NCBI RefSeq assembly: GCF_900102675.1 | Contig: NZ_FMYX01000007.1 | Span: 62,001-126,000, forward strand | Length of the DNA stretch: 64,000 nucleotides | Origin: Pseudomonas guariconensis | Lineage (GTDB): Bacteria > Pseudomonadota > Gammaproteobacteria > Pseudomonadales > Pseudomonadaceae | Direction of reading: 5' to 3' | In this document: in pieces, positions 52,354-61,342 of the stretch | Layout: every line of letters begins with the position of its first letter | Numbering within the stretch: the stretch's first letter is position 1 | The notes under the pieces: generated by a model | What the model saw: only the letters and a program-made list of their open reading frames with translations | Database searches by the model: none | Told to the model about the DNA's origin: nothing | Program-made: the position numbers and the translations under genes

Positions 52354-53277
52354 ATGTTCGATCTGAATGATTTGTACCTGTACACCAAGGTGGTGGAGCA
52401 CGGTGGCTTCGCCCCCGCCGGCCGTGTCCTCGGCTTGCCCAAGTCGCGCCTTAGCCGTCGTGTGGCCCTGCTGGAAGAGCGCCTGGGCGTGCGTCTTATC
52501 CAGCGCTCCACCTGCCAGTTCGCCGTCACCGAGGTGGGCCTGGAGTACTACCATCACTGTGTATCGATGATGGACCGGGCGTATGCCGCCGAAGACGCGA
52601 TCGAGCGCAGCCGTGCGGTGCCCAGCGGTATTATCCGCCTGGCCTGCAGCACCTCGCTGCTGGACTCGCGCCTGGCGCCGATGCTGGCGCGCTTCATGGC
52701 CGAATGCCCAGTGGTGGAGTTGCTGGTCAAAAGCTACAACCGGCGTGTCGATGTCATTGGCGAGGGCTTCGACCTGGTCCTGAGCGTGCGCCATCGGCCA
52801 CTGGAGAGCAGCGAGCTGGTGATGCGCAAGTTGGCCGATAGTCGCCAATGCCTGGTAGTCGCCCCCAGGCTGCTGATCGGACATGAGCAACCGCTGCGCC
52901 CCTCGGACCTGTTCGAACTGCCGAGCCTGGGCTGGGGCGCCAATGTACAGGAGTACACCTGGGACCTGGACGGGCCGGACGGCGCCGTGGCGTCGATTCG
53001 CTACCGGCCCCGCCTGGTGTCGGACGATGTCGCGGTGCTGCGCCAGGGTGCGTTGGCAGGTGTCGGTGTGGTGTTGCTCCCCGAGGAACTGGTGCGCGCC
53101 GACCTGGCAGCCGGGCGCCTGGTGCCTGCCTTGGAAGATTGGACCCCACGCAAGGGCGAGATCGTTGCGCTGTTCCCGTCACGACGCGGGGTGATGCCTG
53201 CGGTGCGCAAGCTGATCGACTTTTTGGTGGCGGCGTTCGAGCGAGAGGCTGAAGGCCAGATGCGACAAACCCTTTGA
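52354..53277 (+). CDS. LysR-family regulator next to the efflux operon
   Basis: The 307-residue protein has an N-terminal helix-turn-helix (GGFAPAGRVLGLPKSRLSRRV, residues ~18-38, starting MFDLNDLYLYTKVVEH) and a substrate-binding-like effector domain. It begins 18 bases after the membrane-fusion gene on the same strand, so it is likely co-transcribed and may act like AaeR on the efflux operon. Note that E. coli aaeR is divergent, not collinear. Confidence 0.87.
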   Translation: MFDLNDLYLYTKVVEHGGFAPAGRVLGLPKSRLSRRVALLEERLGVRLIQRSTCQFAVTEVGLEYYHHCVSMMDRAYAAEDAIERSRAVPSGIIRLACSTSLLDSRLAPMLARFMAECPVVELLVKSYNRRVDVIGEGFDLVLSVRHRPLESSELVMRKLADSRQCLVVAPRLLIGHEQPLRPSDLFELPSLGWGANVQEYTWDLDGPDGAVASIRYRPRLVSDDVAVLRQGALAGVGVVLLPEELVRADLAAGRLVPALEDWTPRKGEIVALFPSRRGVMPAVRKLIDFLVAAFEREAEGQMRQTL

Positions 53278-53345
53278 AACGGGGAGGTCACGAGGTGGGA
53301 GGTCAGGGAGCTGCAAGGCTCGGTGTCCGCTTCGTAGAGAGCGGA

Positions 53346-54212
53346 TCATAAAGCCGTGCGCTTGAGTATTTCTTTTATGGCATCCAGCGCTTTTGGCCTT
53401 CGCGGGATGGATTTATACAGTAAAACGAGTTGGCGTATGTAGTCATCGGAGTCTGAGACGGGCGTGGCGAACACCTCCCCACTTTTCAAACCTGCCCATG
53501 CGGGAACGAGCGATACGCCCATCCCTTTCTCTACCATGATGTAAATGGCGTCAAGCGCATCGAGGTTGCACAGTAGATCAGGGCTTAGATCGTTGTCATG
53601 CAAGTATTGCAGGGCTATCTGCCCGCCCCAAGCATTTGAATCGTATCGAATCAACGGGTGGGTGAGAATGGTCGTATTTATATTGCTCTGCTCAATGGGT
53701 TCCTTTGTCAACAGCATTAAAGGTTCATGCCGCAGCGTTTGCATCTTGATGGATTTCGGTACGGAAAACGGGGGGCAGACCATAAGCCCGGCATCGAGTT
53801 CACCTGTTACCACCTGCTCATACAGCGCGCGCGAGTCGCCAGGTGTGATTCTAAGCCTCAGGTGCGGTGCCGTTATCGTTAATTGGTGCATTAATTCTGG
53901 AAGCAGGCCTGTCAACGCAGTTGAAATAGCGCCTAACTTGAAATCACCTGTAAGCCCATTGCTGTCGAATCCATCCCTGAGTTCCGTGGCGCACTGAATT
54001 AAGTTGCGCATTTTCGGCAACAGTGCCAAGCATTGTTCAGAGGGATCAACTGAGTGGGATCCACGGTTCAATAGTTCACAGCAGAGCGATTTCTCAAGCG
54101 CTTGAATACGCTGGCTGATGGCAGGTGCAGTAAGGTTTTCTCGGCGGGCGGCTGCCGCGATGGAACCTGTTTCAATAACCGCGACCAGACTTTCGAGAAA
54201 TCGAATATCCAA
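53346..54212 (-). CDS. LysR-family regulator of low-G+C cassette
   Basis: The 288-residue protein begins MDIRFLESLVAVIETGSIAA with a helix-turn-helix (AAARRENLTAPAISQRIQAL) and a LysR effector domain. Its G+C is clearly lower than its neighbours: two sampled 60-base lines (53401, 53521) have 29 and 28 G+C, against 44 in the line at 52981. Codons such as ATA, TTA and AAT are frequent. It is divergent from the VOC gene and symporter, which it probably controls. Transfer from another lineage is likely. Confidence 0.85.
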   Translation of the reverse strand: MDIRFLESLVAVIETGSIAAAARRENLTAPAISQRIQALEKSLCCELLNRGSHSVDPSEQCLALLPKMRNLIQCATELRDGFDSNGLTGDFKLGAISTALTGLLPELMHQLTITAPHLRLRITPGDSRALYEQVVTGELDAGLMVCPPFSVPKSIKMQTLRHEPLMLLTKEPIEQSNINTTILTHPLIRYDSNAWGGQIALQYLHDNDLSPDLLCNLDALDAIYIMVEKGMGVSLVPAWAGLKSGEVFATPVSDSDDYIRQLVLLYKSIPRRPKALDAIKEILKRTAL

Positions 54213-54312
54213 AACAATTCCTTTCGGTCAGAGATGGAAAATCACGCTCCAGAACAAGCGAAAGGATAGGGTAGGCTGCACGAAATTCCCACCCAAACAA
54301 GAGGGCGTTTCC

Positions 54313-54726
54313 GTGACCGCATTTTTCCATGCCTCCTATCATGTAACAAACCTTGAAGAGTCTCGTAAGTTTTACGGCGAGGTGCTGGGCTGTAAAGAAG
54401 GCCGCTCCAGCGAGACGTACATCGATTACGACTTATTCGGTCATCAAATTTCCCTTCACGAAGGCACGCCATTTCCGACCACGCGCACCGGCAAGGTCGG
54501 CGAGCACATGGTGCTGATGCCGCACATCGGCCTGGTGCTTCAGTTGGATGATTGGATGGTGATGGCAGAGCGCCTGCAAGCCCATGGGGTGAAGTTCGAT
54601 ATTCCCCCCGTTGTGCGCTTCCCGGGTCAGCCGGGTGAGCAGCGGACAATGTTCTTCCTCGATCCAAGTGGCAACCCAATCGAGATAAAAGGTTTCAAGG
54701 ACTTCAAAGAAGTCTTTGCTGTTTGA
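54313..54726 (+). CDS. VOC-family (glyoxalase/extradiol dioxygenase-like) protein
   Basis: The 137-residue protein begins TAFFHASYHVTNLEESRKFY and ends FLDPSGNPIEIKGF, with paired beta-alpha-beta-beta-beta modules. The N-terminal His (of SYHVTNL) and C-terminal Glu (IEIK) are typical VOC metal ligands. A GTG start at 54313 is chosen because AAGAGGG lies at proper distance and the VOC fold starts there; an upstream ATG (54118) lies inside the divergent regulator gene. The reaction cannot be assigned. Confidence 0.78.
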   Translation: MTAFFHASYHVTNLEESRKFYGEVLGCKEGRSSETYIDYDLFGHQISLHEGTPFPTTRTGKVGEHMVLMPHIGLVLQLDDWMVMAERLQAHGVKFDIPPVVRFPGQPGEQRTMFFLDPSGNPIEIKGFKDFKEVFAV

Positions 54727-54756
54727 AGGCGTGCTTTTATCCAAGCAGCACGCTTT
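54726..54756 (+). terminator. Terminator-like hairpin after VOC gene
   Basis: AAGGCGTGCT / AGCACGCTTT (one G-T pair) forms a 10-bp stem with an 11-base loop right after the VOC stop, ending in TTT. It may separate the VOC transcript from the symporter gene or act as an attenuator. Confidence 0.55.
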
Positions 54757-54871
54757 GTCGATCACGCTGTTTATCATGAGCACCAACGCATGAGTGCGAA
54801 TACCGGATGCTTGAGTGTGCGCGGCGTTTACCAGCCAGTTGACAGTCCAAATTATAATAATGGGAGGACGT

Positions 54872-56176
54872 ATGGCGAAGGCGAGTCTGGTCACAAGAAT
54901 CATCGTGGGTCTGGTGTTGGGCATTATAGTGGGTGCCCTGTTAAATATTTATCCAGATTACAAAGTATGGGTGAGTAGTCAGGTCCTGCAGCCAGCCGGT
55001 GATATTTTCATCAAGATGATGAAAATGATCGTGGCGCCACTGGTCTTTGCCTGCATGGTCAGTGCCGTTGCCGGTAATGGCGACAGCAAGGCAATCGGGC
55101 GGGTGGGGGCCAAAACCATGTTCTACTTCTTCGTCGTCACGGGTATCGCCATTGTTTGTGGTTTGATCATAGGTAATGTGGCCCAGCCAGGTACCGGCGC
55201 GAACTTGAGTACCCTTTCGGCTGCCCAGTCACTGACGTTGCCCTCTTCTTCGGAGGGTGGCGATGTCGGAAGTGTGATTCTTGGTGTCATTCCGGATAAC
55301 ATCGTGAATGCAATGGCGCAGGGTAACTTGCTACCCATCTTGTTCTTTTCGATCCTGTTCGGTTTTGGTGTGAATGCGCTTGATGCGGATAAGAAGCGAC
55401 CGCTGATCGCTGTGTTCAACGCCTTTTCCGGAGCGATGTTCAAAGTCACGCACATCGTCATGCACTATTCTCCGATCGGCATTTTCGGTCTCATTGGCGT
55501 GACGGTGTCTAACTTCGGACTTTCTGCGCTGTTGCCGTTGGGTAAATTGATTCTTGTCACTTACGCCGCTGTCCTGCTGTTCGGACTGGTCGTACTTGGC
55601 GGAATAGCCAAAGCGGTTGGCATTAACATCTTCGACCTGATCACGTTCATCAAGGATGAACTGATTTTGGCATTCAGTACCGCCACTTCGGCTACCGTGA
55701 TGCCACAGCTCATCGAGAAGGTGGAGGCTTACGGCGCGCCGAGGTCCATTGCTTCCTTGGTGATTCCTACTGGGTACTCGTTCAATCTGGATGGCGCATC
55801 GCTCTTCGTGGGCATTGGTACGCTTTTCATCGCCCAACTGTATGAAATCCCATTGAGCCTCGCTGACCAGGCGGTGCTGGTGCTCATCATGGTTTTGACG
55901 TCCAAAGGCGCGGCGGGTGTGCCAGGGGCGATGTTCGTCATCCTCACCGCCACGCTGACCAGTGCCGGGCTTCCCGTGGAGGGCATCGCTTTCATCGCCG
56001 GTGTCTACAGGCTCATGGACATGCCGATCACCGCGTTGAATGTGCTGGGCAACGCCTTGGCGCCCTTGGTGATCTCCAAGTGGGAAAACCAATTTCGAAT
56101 AGCACCTAGCCAACAGCCTGACGCAGTTGCGGGTGAGCGCCCTATGAACGCGTTGGCAAGCGAAGGGGGGGGCTGA
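54872..56176 (+). CDS. Dicarboxylate/amino acid:cation symporter (DAACS, GltP/DctA-like)
   Basis: The 434-residue inner-membrane protein follows the SLC1-type fold: MMKMIVAPLVFACMVSAVA, the hairpin segment AFSTATSATVMPQL, and PTGYSFNLDGASLF (NxDG motif) before the second hairpin. It imports dicarboxylates or acidic amino acids with protons or sodium. GGGAGG precedes ATG 54872; an upstream frame to 54815 adds a non-conserved stretch. It lies in a stretch of lower G+C with the VOC and LysR genes. Confidence 0.87.
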   Translation: MAKASLVTRIIVGLVLGIIVGALLNIYPDYKVWVSSQVLQPAGDIFIKMMKMIVAPLVFACMVSAVAGNGDSKAIGRVGAKTMFYFFVVTGIAIVCGLIIGNVAQPGTGANLSTLSAAQSLTLPSSSEGGDVGSVILGVIPDNIVNAMAQGNLLPILFFSILFGFGVNALDADKKRPLIAVFNAFSGAMFKVTHIVMHYSPIGIFGLIGVTVSNFGLSALLPLGKLILVTYAAVLLFGLVVLGGIAKAVGINIFDLITFIKDELILAFSTATSATVMPQLIEKVEAYGAPRSIASLVIPTGYSFNLDGASLFVGIGTLFIAQLYEIPLSLADQAVLVLIMVLTSKGAAGVPGAMFVILTATLTSAGLPVEGIAFIAGVYRLMDMPITALNVLGNALAPLVISKWENQFRIAPSQQPDAVAGERPMNALASEGGG

Positions 56177-56198
56177 ACCGGACACTCGTGGGCAATAA

Positions 56199-56233
56199 AA
56201 AACCCCTTGAATCGGCTGTATTCAAGGGGTTTT
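56199..56233. terminator. Bidirectional terminator between symporter and ychF
   Basis: AAAACCCCTTGAAT / ATTCAAGGGGTTTT forms a 14-bp perfect stem with a 7-base loop. It has A- and T-runs on each side, between convergent genes. Confidence 0.9.
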
Positions 56234-56270
56234 GATGTCCATCAGGAGCTCGTGCGATCTCGACTCCCGA

Positions 56271-57371
56271 TTAGACGTTGAAGCGGAAGTGCATCACGTC
56301 ACCGTCCTTGACGATGTAGTCCTTGCCTTCCAGACGCCATTTACCGGCTTCCTTGGCGCCGCCTTCACCCTTGTACTGGATGAAGTCGTCATAGGCCACG
56401 ACTTCGGCGCGGATGAAGCCTTTCTCGAAGTCGGTGTGGATCACGGCGGCGGCTTGCGGCGCGGTGGCACCGACACGCACGGTCCAGGCGCGGACTTCTT
56501 TCACACCCGCGGTGAAGTAGGTCTGCAGATTGAGCAGGGCGTAGCCGGCGCGGATCACGCGGTTCAGGCCAGGCTCTTCCAGGCCCAGGGCCTCGAGGAA
56601 CATGTCCTTCTCCTCGCCTTCTTCCAGCTCGGCGATCTCCGCTTCGATCTTGTTGCACACTGGCACCACGACCGCGCCTTCTTCCTCGGCGATGGCCTTG
56701 ACCACGTCCAGGTGCGGGTTGTTCTCGAAGCCGTCCTCGGCCACGTTGGCGATGTACATCACCGGCTTGCTGGTCAGCAGGTGGAAGCCGCGGATCACGG
56801 CCTTCTCCTCGACGCTCATGTTCTTCATCAGGCTGCGCGCAGGCTTGCCATCGGTGAAGTGGGCAATGAGCTTTTCCAGCAGGGCTTTCTGGGCCAGGGC
56901 TTCCTTGTCACCGCCCTTGGCGTTGCGCGCGACCTTCTGCAGTTGCTTCTCGCAGCTGTCCAGGTCGGCGAAGATCAGTTCCAGGTCGATGATCTCGATG
57001 TCACGCTTGGGGTCGACGCTGTTGGAGACGTGGATCACGTTCTCGTCTTCGAAGCAGCGCACCACATGGGCGATGGCGTCGGTCTCGCGGATGTTGGCGA
57101 GGAACTTGTTGCCCAGGCCTTCGCCCTTCGAGGCACCGGCGACGAGACCTGCGATGTCGACGAATTCCATGGTGGTCGGAATCACACGCTCAGGCTTGAC
57201 GATCTCGGCCAGGGCGTCGAGGCGTGCATCGGGCATCGGCACGATGCCGCTGTTCGGCTCGATGGTGCAGAAGGGGAAGTTCTCCGCCGCGATACCGGAC
57301 TTGGTCAGGGCGTTGAACAGGGTGGACTTGCCGACGTTGGGCAGGCCGACGATGCCGCAATTGAAACCCAT
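56271..57371 (-). CDS. ychF: Ribosome-binding ATPase YchF
   Basis: YchF is an Obg-like ATPase that binds the ribosome and takes part in stress control. The 366-residue protein has [14 protein letters not shown] (P-loop, residues ~8-21), the switch region and [20 protein letters not shown]-terminal TGS domain carries [20 protein letters not shown] and MHFRFNV at the end. It is followed upstream by pth, 22 bases away, the conserved pseudomonad pair. Confidence 0.95.
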   Translation of the reverse strand: MGFNCGIVGLPNVGKSTLFNALTKSGIAAENFPFCTIEPNSGIVPMPDARLDALAEIVKPERVIPTTMEFVDIAGLVAGASKGEGLGNKFLANIRETDAIAHVVRCFEDENVIHVSNSVDPKRDIEIIDLELIFADLDSCEKQLQKVARNAKGGDKEALAQKALLEKLIAHFTDGKPARSLMKNMSVEEKAVIRGFHLLTSKPVMYIANVAEDGFENNPHLDVVKAIAEEEGAVVVPVCNKIEAEIAELEEGEEKDMFLEALGLEEPGLNRVIRAGYALLNLQTYFTAGVKEVRAWTVRVGATAPQAAAVIHTDFEKGFIRAEVVAYDDFIQYKGEGGAKEAGKWRLEGKDYIVKDGDVMHFRFNV

Positions 57372-57393
57372 GGGAATTCCCCTCTCTAGGAAA

Positions 57394-57978
57394 TCAGGCC
57401 TTCTGGCTGTGCAGTTCGCGCATCGCCTTGGCGAAATCGCCTGCGAGCACGTCCGGCATCACGCCGAGGGCAAAATCGATGCTGGCGTCGAGCTTCTCCT
57501 GCTCGGCGCGCGGTGCGCGGCCCAGGACGAAGTTGGAGACCAGTTTGGCGTCACCTGGGTGGCCGATGCCGAGCCGCAGGCGATGGAAGTCGTTCTGGTT
57601 GCCGAGCTGCGCGATGATGTCGCGCAGGCCGTTGTGCCCACCATGGCCGCCGCCTTTCTTGAGCTTGGCGACGCCCGGGGGCAGGTCGAGTTCGTCATGC
57701 GCCACCAGGATGGCCGCCGGTGGAATCCGGAAGAAATTGGCCAGTGCCGCGACGGACTGGCCGCTGCGGTTCATGTAGGTGGTGGGAATGAGCAGACGAA
57801 CGTCTTGGCCCTGATGGCTGAACTTAGCCGTCAGGCCGAAATACTTGCGGTCAGCGGTCAGCGATACACGCTGGGCGCTGGCGAGGCGTTCAACGAAAAG
57901 AGCCCCTGCGTTATGCCGGGTCTGTTCGTATTCGGGGCCGGGGTTACCCAGGCCGACGATCAACTGGATGGCGGTCAC
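57394..57978 (-). CDS. pth: Peptidyl-tRNA hydrolase
   Basis: Pth frees tRNA from peptidyl-tRNA that has dropped off ribosomes. The 194-residue protein has [17 protein letters not shown] with catalytic His22, [10 protein letters not shown], and [12 protein letters not shown] with the catalytic-site Asp. It forms an operon with ychF and follows rplY. Confidence 0.95.
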   Translation of the reverse strand: MTAIQLIVGLGNPGPEYEQTRHNAGALFVERLASAQRVSLTADRKYFGLTAKFSHQGQDVRLLIPTTYMNRSGQSVAALANFFRIPPAAILVAHDELDLPPGVAKLKKGGGHGGHNGLRDIIAQLGNQNDFHRLRLGIGHPGDAKLVSNFVLGRAPRAEQEKLDASIDFALGVMPDVLAGDFAKAMRELHSQKA

Positions 57979-58057
57979 GTCAGGGGCTCTTCCTTGGAGT
58001 TGGTGGGTTACGGTGCGCGCGGCACTGTAACCCGATCAACGCCGGCGTGCGAGTGGA

Positions 58058-58654
58058 TTACTCGGCAGCGCCTTCAGCAGCGTCAGCGGCTACGCGCGGG
58101 GCGTGGACGTTGGCAACAGCTTTGTCATCACCGTGGGCCAGAGCGACGAACTCTACGCCTTTCGGAGCTTTCAGGTCCGACAGGTGGATGATGGTGCCGA
58201 TTTCAGCCTTGGCCAGGTCGACTTCGATGAACTCAGGCAGGTCTTTGGCTTCGCAGGAAACTTCGATCTCGGCTTCTACGTGGGAGATCTCGCCGCCTTT
58301 CTTGACCGGGGCTTCTTCGTTGATGAAGTGAACCGGTACCTTGGCGGTCAGCTTCTGGCCAGCAACGACGCGAACGAAGTCGGCGTGCATGATGAAGCCT
58401 TTGGCTGGGTGACGCTGCAGGGCCTTGACGACGACGTTCTGCTTGGTGCCGTCGACGTTCAGTTCCAGAACGTGGCTGAAGGCAGCTTCGTTATCGAACA
58501 GCTTGGTGATTTCCTTGGCCAGGATGGTCAGGGATTGGGCTTCTTTGCCACCACCGTAGACAACGGCTGGGATGTTGGCGGAATGACGCAGGCGGCGGCT
58601 CGCACCTTTCCCCAGGTCAGTACGCGCTTGGGCGTTCAGGATGAAATCGGTCAT
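58058..58654 (-). CDS. rplY: 50S ribosomal protein L25 (CTC-type)
   Basis: The 198-residue protein is the two-domain general-stress (CTC) form of L25: an N-terminal 5S rRNA-binding L25 domain (starting [20 protein letters not shown]) and a C-terminal beta domain. It binds 5S rRNA in the large ribosomal subunit. The Ala/Glu-rich end (ADAAEGAAE) is typical of pseudomonads. It lies between prs and pth. Confidence 0.95.
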   Translation of the reverse strand: MTDFILNAQARTDLGKGASRRLRHSANIPAVVYGGGKEAQSLTILAKEITKLFDNEAAFSHVLELNVDGTKQNVVVKALQRHPAKGFIMHADFVRVVAGQKLTAKVPVHFINEEAPVKKGGEISHVEAEIEVSCEAKDLPEFIEVDLAKAEIGTIIHLSDLKAPKGVEFVALAHGDDKAVANVHAPRVAADAAEGAAE

Positions 58655-58714
58655 TTTGTATCTCCAAAATAGCCTCCCGTATGGCGTTTGCGACCAGCGC
58701 CATCGGGATTGGCA

Positions 58715-58756
58715 AAAAAGCCCCGCCCCGACAAGATGCCGGGGCGGGGCGCTTTT
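58715..58756 (-). terminator. Terminator of prs
   Basis: On the minus strand GCCCCGCCCCG / CGGGGCGGGGC forms an 11-bp G+C-rich stem with a 9-base loop followed by TTTTTT. It ends the prs transcript before rplY. Confidence 0.9.
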
Positions 58757-58774
58757 CGTCAGCGAGCGTTCCGC

Positions 58775-59716
58775 TTAGCGGAACATCGCGCTGATCGATT
58801 CTTCGTTGCTGATGCGGCGAACCGCTTCAGCGACAACCGGTGCGATATCCAGCTGGCGGATACGGTCACAGGCTTGAGCAGCGGCGGACAGCGGGATGGT
58901 GTTGGTCACCACCAGCTCGTCCAGCACCGACTTCTCGATGTTCTCGATCGCACGGCCCGACAGTACCGGGTGCGTGCAGTAGGCGTAGACCTTGGCCGCG
59001 CCGTGGTCTTTCAGGGCCTTGGCCGCGTTGCACAGGGTACCGGCGGTATCGACCATGTCGTCTACCAGGATGCAGGTGCGTCCTTCGACGTCGCCGATGA
59101 TGTGCATCACTTCGGAGTGATTGGCCTTTTCACGGCGCTTGTCGATGATACCCAGGTCGACACCCAGGGACTTGGCGACGGCACGTGCGCGCACGACACC
59201 ACCGATGTCCGGGGAGACGATCATCAGGTTCTCGAAACGCTGGTCTTCGATGTCGTCGACCAGTACGGGCGAGCCGTAGATGTTGTCGACGGGAATATCG
59301 AAGAAGCCCTGGATCTGGTCAGCGTGCAGGTCGACAGTGAGTACACGGTCGATACCCACGACAGTGAGCATGTCAGCGACGACTTTGGCGCTGATGGCTA
59401 CACGTGCCGAACGCGGACGGCGGTCCTGGCGGGCGTATCCGAAGTAAGGAATCACGGCAGTGATTCGTGACGCTGAGGAGCGGCGGAAGGCGTCGGCCAT
59501 CACTACCAGTTCCATCAGATTGTCGTTGGTAGGGGCACAGGTTGGCTGAATGATGAAAACGTCCTTACCACGAACATTTTCATTGATCTCAGCACTGATT
59601 TCGCCGTCGGAGAATTTACCGACAGAAACATCACCCAGTGGAATATGCAGCTGACGTACGACACGCCGAGCCAGATCGGGGTTGGCATTCCCCGTGAAGA
59701 CCATCATCTTGGACAC
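58775..59716 (-). CDS. prs: Ribose-phosphate pyrophosphokinase
   Basis: Prs makes phosphoribosyl pyrophosphate from ribose 5-phosphate and ATP. The 313-residue protein has [39 protein letters not shown] (ATP loop), [13 protein letters not shown] and the PRPP-binding [11 protein letters not shown]. The GTG at 59716 ([12 protein letters not shown]) gives the family length; an upstream ATG (59806) would run into the tRNA-Gln gene. Confidence 0.95.
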   Translation of the reverse strand: MSKMMVFTGNANPDLARRVVRQLHIPLGDVSVGKFSDGEISAEINENVRGKDVFIIQPTCAPTNDNLMELVVMADAFRRSSASRITAVIPYFGYARQDRRPRSARVAISAKVVADMLTVVGIDRVLTVDLHADQIQGFFDIPVDNIYGSPVLVDDIEDQRFENLMIVSPDIGGVVRARAVAKSLGVDLGIIDKRREKANHSEVMHIIGDVEGRTCILVDDMVDTAGTLCNAAKALKDHGAAKVYAYCTHPVLSGRAIENIEKSVLDELVVTNTIPLSAAAQACDRIRQLDIAPVVAEAVRRISNEESISAMFR

Positions 59717-59763
59717 GCGCAGTACCTGAAGGCTGAGGGTAACCTGGATGAGTATAAGGAAAA

Positions 59764-59838
59764 TGGCAGGGGCGGCTGGATTCGAACCAACGCATGGCAG
59801 GATCAAAACCTGCTGCCTTACCGCTTGGCGACGCCCCT
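59764..59838 (-). tRNA. tRNA-Gln (TTG)
   Basis: On the minus strand a 75-base tRNA with encoded CCA: acceptor AGGGGCG/CGCCCCT, anticodon stem GCAGG/CCTGC with loop TTTTGAT (anticodon TTG), and T-arm GTTGG TTCGAAT CCAGC. It lies between ispE and prs, its usual place in pseudomonads. Confidence 0.96.
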
Positions 59839-59872
59839 GTATCTGTTGCTGCGAGTACCGAATACTCGACTT

Positions 59873-60718
59873 CTAGAGCAGGCTCTGCAGCTTGCGATGC
59901 AACATCGAAATGTTGCTTCCCTTTGCCACAAACCCTGTTTGGGTCTCTGAAAGAAGGGCCAGAACTTTATCAGCTTCGGCTTTGCTTGGGAAGGCCCCAA
60001 ACACACAACTTCCAGTGCCGGTTAGACGAGCTTCAGTGTATTTACCCAGCAGATTCAACGCATTGCGAACTTCTGGATAACCTTGCTCTACCACCGGTTG
60101 GCAGTCATTTCGACTGTTTCCCTCGGGAACGGGGCGCATCTTAAGGGGGAGGGAATCACGTGTCAACTCTGGATGCGAAAAAATTTCCGCTGTGCTGACA
60201 GACACTTGCGGCACCAGTACGACGTACCAGGGCTCTTCGGGGTCCACCGGGGTCAGTTGCTCACCCACACCTTGGGCGAAGGCGGCGTGGCCGCGGACGA
60301 ACACCGGTACATCGGCGCCAAGCCCCAGGCCCAGGCCGGCCAGGCGGTCTTCGTCCCAGCCCAGTTGCCACAGATGATTGAGGGCCAGCAGCGTGGTCGC
60401 GGCGTTGGAGCTGCCGCCACCGATGCCGCCGCCCATGGGCAGGATCTTGTCCAGCCAGATGTCGACGCCGAGCGCGCAGCCTGATTGTTGTTGCAGCTGG
60501 CGTGCAGCTTTCACGATCAGATTGCTGTCGTGGGGCACGCCGGCGATTTCGGTGCGCAAGTGGATCTGGCCATCGTCACGCAGGCTGTAGTGCAGCTGAT
60601 CGGCATGGTCGAGAAACTGGAACACGGTTTCCAGCTCGTGGTAACCGTCTGGGCGGCGACCGATGATATGCAGCCACAGGTTGAGCTTGGCCGGGGCGGG
60701 AAGGGTGAGCGTGGCCAT
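59873..60718 (-). CDS. ispE: 4-diphosphocytidyl-2-C-methyl-D-erythritol kinase
   Basis: IspE phosphorylates CDP-methylerythritol in the MEP isoprenoid pathway. The 281-residue GHMP kinase has [22 protein letters not shown] at the start (shown in part: [10 protein letters not shown]), and the ATP-binding [17 protein letters not shown]. The lolB gene lies 3 bases upstream, so the two are one operon. Confidence 0.95.
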   Translation of the reverse strand: MATLTLPAPAKLNLWLHIIGRRPDGYHELETVFQFLDHADQLHYSLRDDGQIHLRTEIAGVPHDSNLIVKAARQLQQQSGCALGVDIWLDKILPMGGGIGGGSSNAATTLLALNHLWQLGWDEDRLAGLGLGLGADVPVFVRGHAAFAQGVGEQLTPVDPEEPWYVVLVPQVSVSTAEIFSHPELTRDSLPLKMRPVPEGNSRNDCQPVVEQGYPEVRNALNLLGKYTEARLTGTGSCVFGAFPSKAEADKVLALLSETQTGFVAKGSNISMLHRKLQSLL

Positions 60719-60721
60719 CGA

Positions 60722-61339
60722 TCAATGCCCCAGCTGACGTGGCTGCCAGTCCTTGACCACCAGGGTGACGTCCAGGTCCTGGCCGTGCAGCTTCAGGCGT
60801 TCAGGTAGCCAGTAGCCGTTCTGTTGGGTGTAGCTCAGGTACTGCACCTGCCAGCCGTCCTGGGTCAGGCTGGCCAGGCGGCTGTCGCCATCCAGGGTCA
60901 GTTGGCTCTTGCTGTCGGGGGCAGGCAGGCCACGGACCCACCAGACCAAATGCGAGACCGGCAGTTGCCAGCCCAGCTGTTCTTCGAGCAGTGCCTCGGG
61001 GCTTGGGGCTTCGTAGCGGCCCTGGTTGGCCACCTCCAGGACCACGCCGCCGGGGCGTCCGGTCAGGCGTGCCGCCCCGCGACCCAGGGGGCCGGCCAGG
61101 CGGATGTCGTAGTAGTCCTGGCGTTGCAGCCAGAACAAGGTACCACTGCCCGAATCACGGGGGGCGCGAATGCCGACCTTGCCGTTGATCTGCCAGCCGT
61201 CGAGGTTGCTCAGTTGCTCTTTATGGGCGCGCCACAACTGTGGATCGCCGTGGCCTTGCAGGGATTCACGGCTACCGAATCCGGCGCAGCCGGCCAGCAG
61301 GGCGATCAGGGTAAAGGTGATGCAATGACGCAGGAACAT
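60722..61339 (-). CDS. lolB: Outer-membrane lipoprotein LolB
   Basis: LolB receives lipoproteins from LolA and inserts them into the outer membrane. The 205-residue protein has a lipoprotein signal with lipobox LLAGC (Cys18) and the LolB segments [20 protein letters not shown] and [20 protein letters not shown]. It lies between ispE and a TPR lipoprotein gene, 3 bases from each. Confidence 0.93.
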   Translation of the reverse strand: MFLRHCITFTLIALLAGCAGFGSRESLQGHGDPQLWRAHKEQLSNLDGWQINGKVGIRAPRDSGSGTLFWLQRQDYYDIRLAGPLGRGAARLTGRPGGVVLEVANQGRYEAPSPEALLEEQLGWQLPVSHLVWWVRGLPAPDSKSQLTLDGDSRLASLTQDGWQVQYLSYTQQNGYWLPERLKLHGQDLDVTLVVKDWQPRQLGH

Positions 61340-61342
61340 GGT

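Noticed and set aside
56232..57389. 385-residue plus-strand frame opposite ychF
   Set aside because: ychF is complete with P-loop and TGS domain; the opposing frame is His/Gly/Val-rich without motifs.
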